Below, piece by piece: positions 60,701 to 64,000 of a stretch of DNA of 64,000 nucleotides; position 1 is the first letter of the stretch, and every line of letters starts with the position of its first letter. A program made the translations under genes and the position numbers. The notes beneath the pieces were generated by a model. It was not told the origin of the DNA, did not search any database, and saw only the letters and a program-made list of their open reading frames with translations. Source of the DNA: Luzula sylvatica (lineage: Eukaryota > Streptophyta > Magnoliopsida > Poales > Juncaceae). The stretch lies in the NCBI GenBank assembly GCA_946800325.1, contig OX326961.1, forward strand, positions 8,286,655-8,350,654. Reading direction: 5' to 3'.

Positions 60701-63700
60701 TTGAGAACGTCCTATTTTGCGCGATGAAAAGAAGGAGGAGAGACTGCCTCCAATGAATTTCAGGCGTATATTTTAAGGATAAAAGTAATTCTTTATTTAA
60801 CCAATTAATTGTAAAATTCAGATAACAATAAATTAGAGAAAATGGTAATGTCGCCATGTTAAAACCCTCGTAACTTTCTCATACTTTTTTTCACCAAATG
60901 ACGTGATTTTTATGTCAAAATTGCTCGTCTCGACAAGATAAATGCAGCCACGTGACTGGATTTGGGAGATTTGGTCTATTTAACCCGAATTCTGAGAAAA
61001 TACAGTCTATTATAATTTAGTCATGAATTATTAAATACGATGATTTTGGAATGATTTTGCGAGTTGGGAACGACCTATTTTGCGCGATGAAATGAAGGAG
61101 GAGAGACCGCCTCCAGTGAATTTGAGGCGTATATTTTAAGGATAAAAGTAATTCTTTATTTAACCAATTAATTGTAAAATACAGATAACAATAAACTAGA
61201 GAAAATGGTAATGCCGTTATGTTAAAACACCCGTAACTTTCTCATACTTTTTTTCACCAAATGGCACGATTTTTGTATCAAAATATCTCGTCTCGACGAG
61301 AGAAATGCAGCCGTGCGACTGGATTTTGGAGATTTGGTCTTCTTAACCCAAATTCACAGAAAATACTGTTTATTGTAATTTAGTCCAGAATTATTAAATA
61401 CGATGATTTTGGCATGATTTGGCGAGTTTAGAACGACCTATTTTGCGCGATGAAATGAAGGAGGAGAGACTTCCTCCAGTGAATTTCAGGCGTATATTTC
61501 AAGGATAAAAGTAATTATTTATTTAACCAATTAATTGTAAAATGCAGATAACAATAAACTAGAGAAAATGGTAATGTCGTCATGTTAAATACTCGAAACT
61601 TTCTCATACTTTTGTTCACCAAATGGCATGATTTTTATATCAAAATCGCTCATCTCGGCGAGAGAAATGCATGCACGTGACTGGATTTGTGAGATTTGGT
61701 CTATTTAACCCGAATTCCGAGAAAATACAGTCTATTATAATTTAGTCATGAATTATTAAATATGATTATTTTGGCATGATTTTGCGAGTTGAGAACGACC
61801 TATTTTGAGCGATGAAATGAAGGAGGAGAGACCGCCTCCAGTTAATTCCAGGCGTATATTTTAAGGATAAAAGTAATTATTTATTTAACCAATTAATTGT
61901 AAAATGCAGATAACAATAAACTAGAGAAAATGGTAATGTCGTCATGTTAAAACCCTCGTAACTTTCTCATACGTTTTTTCACGAAATGGCATGATTTTTA
62001 TATCAAAATCGCTCGTCTCGGCGAGAGAAATGCAGCCACGTGACTGAATTTGGGAGATTTGGTCTATTTAACCTGAATTCAGAGAAAATACAGTCTATTA
62101 TAATTTTGTCATGAATTATTAAATACGATAATTTTGGCATGATTTTGCGAGTTGAGAACGACCTATTTTGCGCGATGAAATGAAGGAGGAGAGGCCGCCT
62201 CCAGTGAATTTCAGGCGTATATTTTAAGGATAAAAGTAATTCTTTATTTAACCAATTAATTGTAAAATGCAAATAACAACAAACTCGAGAAAATGGTAAT
62301 GCCGTTATGTTAAAACCCTCGTAACTTTCTCATACTTTTTTTCACCAAATGGCACGATTTTTGTATCAAAATATCTCGTCTCGACGAGAGAAATGCAGCC
62401 ACGCGACTGGATTTTGGAGATTTGGTCTTTTTAACCCGAATTCACAGAAAATACTATCTATTTTAATTTAGTCATGAATTATTAAATACGATGATTTTGG
62501 CATGATTTTGCGAGTCGAGAACGACCTATTTTGCGCGATTAAATGAAGGAGGAGAGACCGCGTCCAGTGAATTTCAGGCGTATATTTTAAGGATAAAACT
62601 AATTCTTTATTTAACCAATTAATTGTAAAATGCAGATAACATTAAACTAGAGAAAATGGTAATGCCGTCATGTTAAAACCCTCGTAATTTTCTCATACTT
62701 TTTTTCACCAAATGGCTTGATTTTTATATCAAAATCGCTCGTCTCGGCGAGAGAAATGCAGCCACGTGACTGGATTTAGGAGAATTGGCTTTTTTTACCC
62801 GAATTCTGATAAAATACAGTCAATTATAATTTAGTCATGAATTATTAAATACGATGATTTTGGCATGATTTTGCGAGTCGGGAACGACCTATTTTGCGCG
62901 ATTAAATGAAGGAGGAGAGACCGCGTCCAGTGAATTTCAGGCGTTTATTTTAAGGATAAAACTAATTCTTTATTTAACCAATTAATTGTAAAATGCAGAT
63001 AACATTAAACTAGAGAAAATGGTAATGCCGTCATGTTAAAACCCTCGTAACTTTCTCATACTTTTTTTCACCAAATGGCTTGATTTTTATATCAAAATCG
63101 CTCGTCTCGGCGAGAGAAATGCAGCCACGTGACTGGATTTAGGAGAATTGGCTTTTTTTACCCGAATTCTGATAAAATACAGTCAATTATAATTTAGTCA
63201 TGAATTATTAAATACGATGATTTTGGCATGATTTTGCGAGTCGAGAACGACCTATTTTGCGCGATGAAATGAAGCAGGAGAGACCGCCTCGAGTGAATTT
63301 CAGGCGTGTATTTTAAGGATAAAAGTAATTCTTTATTTAACCAATTAATTGTAAAATGCAAATAACAATAAACTAGAGAAAATGGTAATGCCGTTATGTT
63401 AATAACCTCGTAACTTTCTCATACTTTTTTTCACCAAATGGCACGATTTTTGTATCAAAATATCTCGTCTCGACGAGAGAAATGCAGCCACGCGACTGGA
63501 TTTTGGAGATTTGGTCTTTTTAACCCGAATTCACAGATAATACAGTTTATTGTAATTTAGTCATGAATTATTAAATACGATGATTTTGGCATGATTTTGC
63601 GAGTTGAGAAGGACCTAGTTTGCGCGATGAAATGAAGGAGGAGAGACTGCCTCCAGTGAATTACAGGCGTATATTTTAAGGATAAAAGTAATTCTTTATT

Positions 63701-64000
63701 TAACCAATTAATTGTAAAATACAGATAACAATAAACTAGAGAAAATGGTAATGCCGTCATGTTAAAACCCTCGTAATTTTCTCATACTTTTTTTTCACCA
63801 AATGGCATGATTTTGATATCAAAATCGCTCGTCTCGGCGAGAGAAATGCAGCAACATGACTTGATTTGGGAGATTTTGTCTATTTAACCCGAATTTTGAG
63901 AAAATACAGTCTACTATAATTTAGTCATGAATTATTAAATACGATAATTTTTGCTTGATTTTGCGAGTTGAGAAGGTCCTATTTTGCGCGATGAAATGAA
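51783..64000 (-). repeat. 363-bp satellite array, block B (right part)
   Basis: This continues the array beyond the solo LTR to the window edge. Regular 726-727-bp dimers are clear: comparable positions at 55207, 55933, 56660 and 57386. A third variant with TGTGCGAATAAATGAAGG or GTGCGAATAACTGAAGG in place of GCGCGATGAAATGAAGG recurs (near 52012, 53100, 54185; also 45503, 46592, 48044 and 48770 in the left part) at multiples of about 363 bp. No gene was seen. Confidence 0.95.
62473..63198 (-). repeat. Two adjacent near-identical type-A monomers
   Basis: 62473-62835 and 62836-63198 are both 363 bp and share rare variants (GATTAAATGAAGG, CCGCGTCCAGTG, GATTTAGGAGAATTGGC, GATAAAATACAGTCAATT). I count about three differences (near 62518/62881, 62582/62945 and 62688/63051). 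They break the A/B alternation, so this is a recent single-monomer duplication. Confidence 0.85.

Noticed and set aside
41482..63760. Recurring 67-codon minus-strand frame in block B (MTTLPFSLVYCYLHFT...)
   Set aside because: The 363-bp monomer is divisible by 3, so a frame that is open once stays open in many copies. Many monomers lose the start or are interrupted, and amino-acid changes are as free as silent ones by eye. A dN/dS test and RNA data could reopen the question.

Overview
This window looks like plant nuclear heterochromatin, pericentromeric or subtelomeric. The signs are long AT-rich tandem satellites with higher-order structure, a TG...CA solo LTR with a 5-bp target duplication, foldback elements, and a gene fragment whose 5' region carries plant-type telobox (AAACCCTA) and site II (GGCCCA) motifs. 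A flowering plant is likely; I cannot name the species. I found no intact protein-coding gene, no tRNA or rRNA gene and no CRISPR array.

Layout. (1) 1-12776: a 31-bp A/T-rich satellite with variant monomers that recur at kilobase spacing, and a 586-bp segment repeated 8,450 bp away. (2) 12777-29923: a roughly 369-bp satellite (block A) that enters through degenerate monomers. It carries an inverted ~447-bp patch and is then organised as a 5.9-kb higher-order repeat (about 16 monomers) in two full copies and one partial copy. (3) 29924-33265: AT-rich non-satellite DNA with a 729-bp hAT-like foldback element, a smaller inverted repeat and an (AG)21 microsatellite. (4) 33266-40356: a 7.1-kb palindrome. 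Each arm carries a TAGGGATGGCC transposon-like end, a promoter/5'UTR plus exons of a fragmentary plant gene, AT-rich duplications and a GC-rich 17-bp minisatellite at the core. (5) 40358-64000: the same satellite family as block A but in the opposite orientation (block B, 363-bp monomer, mostly alternating A/B subtypes = 726-bp dimers). It is interrupted at 50355-51777 by a solo LTR.

How the parts relate. The satellite family faces opposite ways on the two sides of the palindrome, and the right palindrome arm ends within a base or two of block B. This suggests an inverted-duplication or inversion event inside a satellite field. The gene content of the palindrome is a duplicated fragment: one arm keeps an ATG and the other has lost it. 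The many short open frames in both satellites and in the GC-rich core are by-products of tandem repetition. All identities and periods were read by eye from the sequence; no alignment or database search was run.
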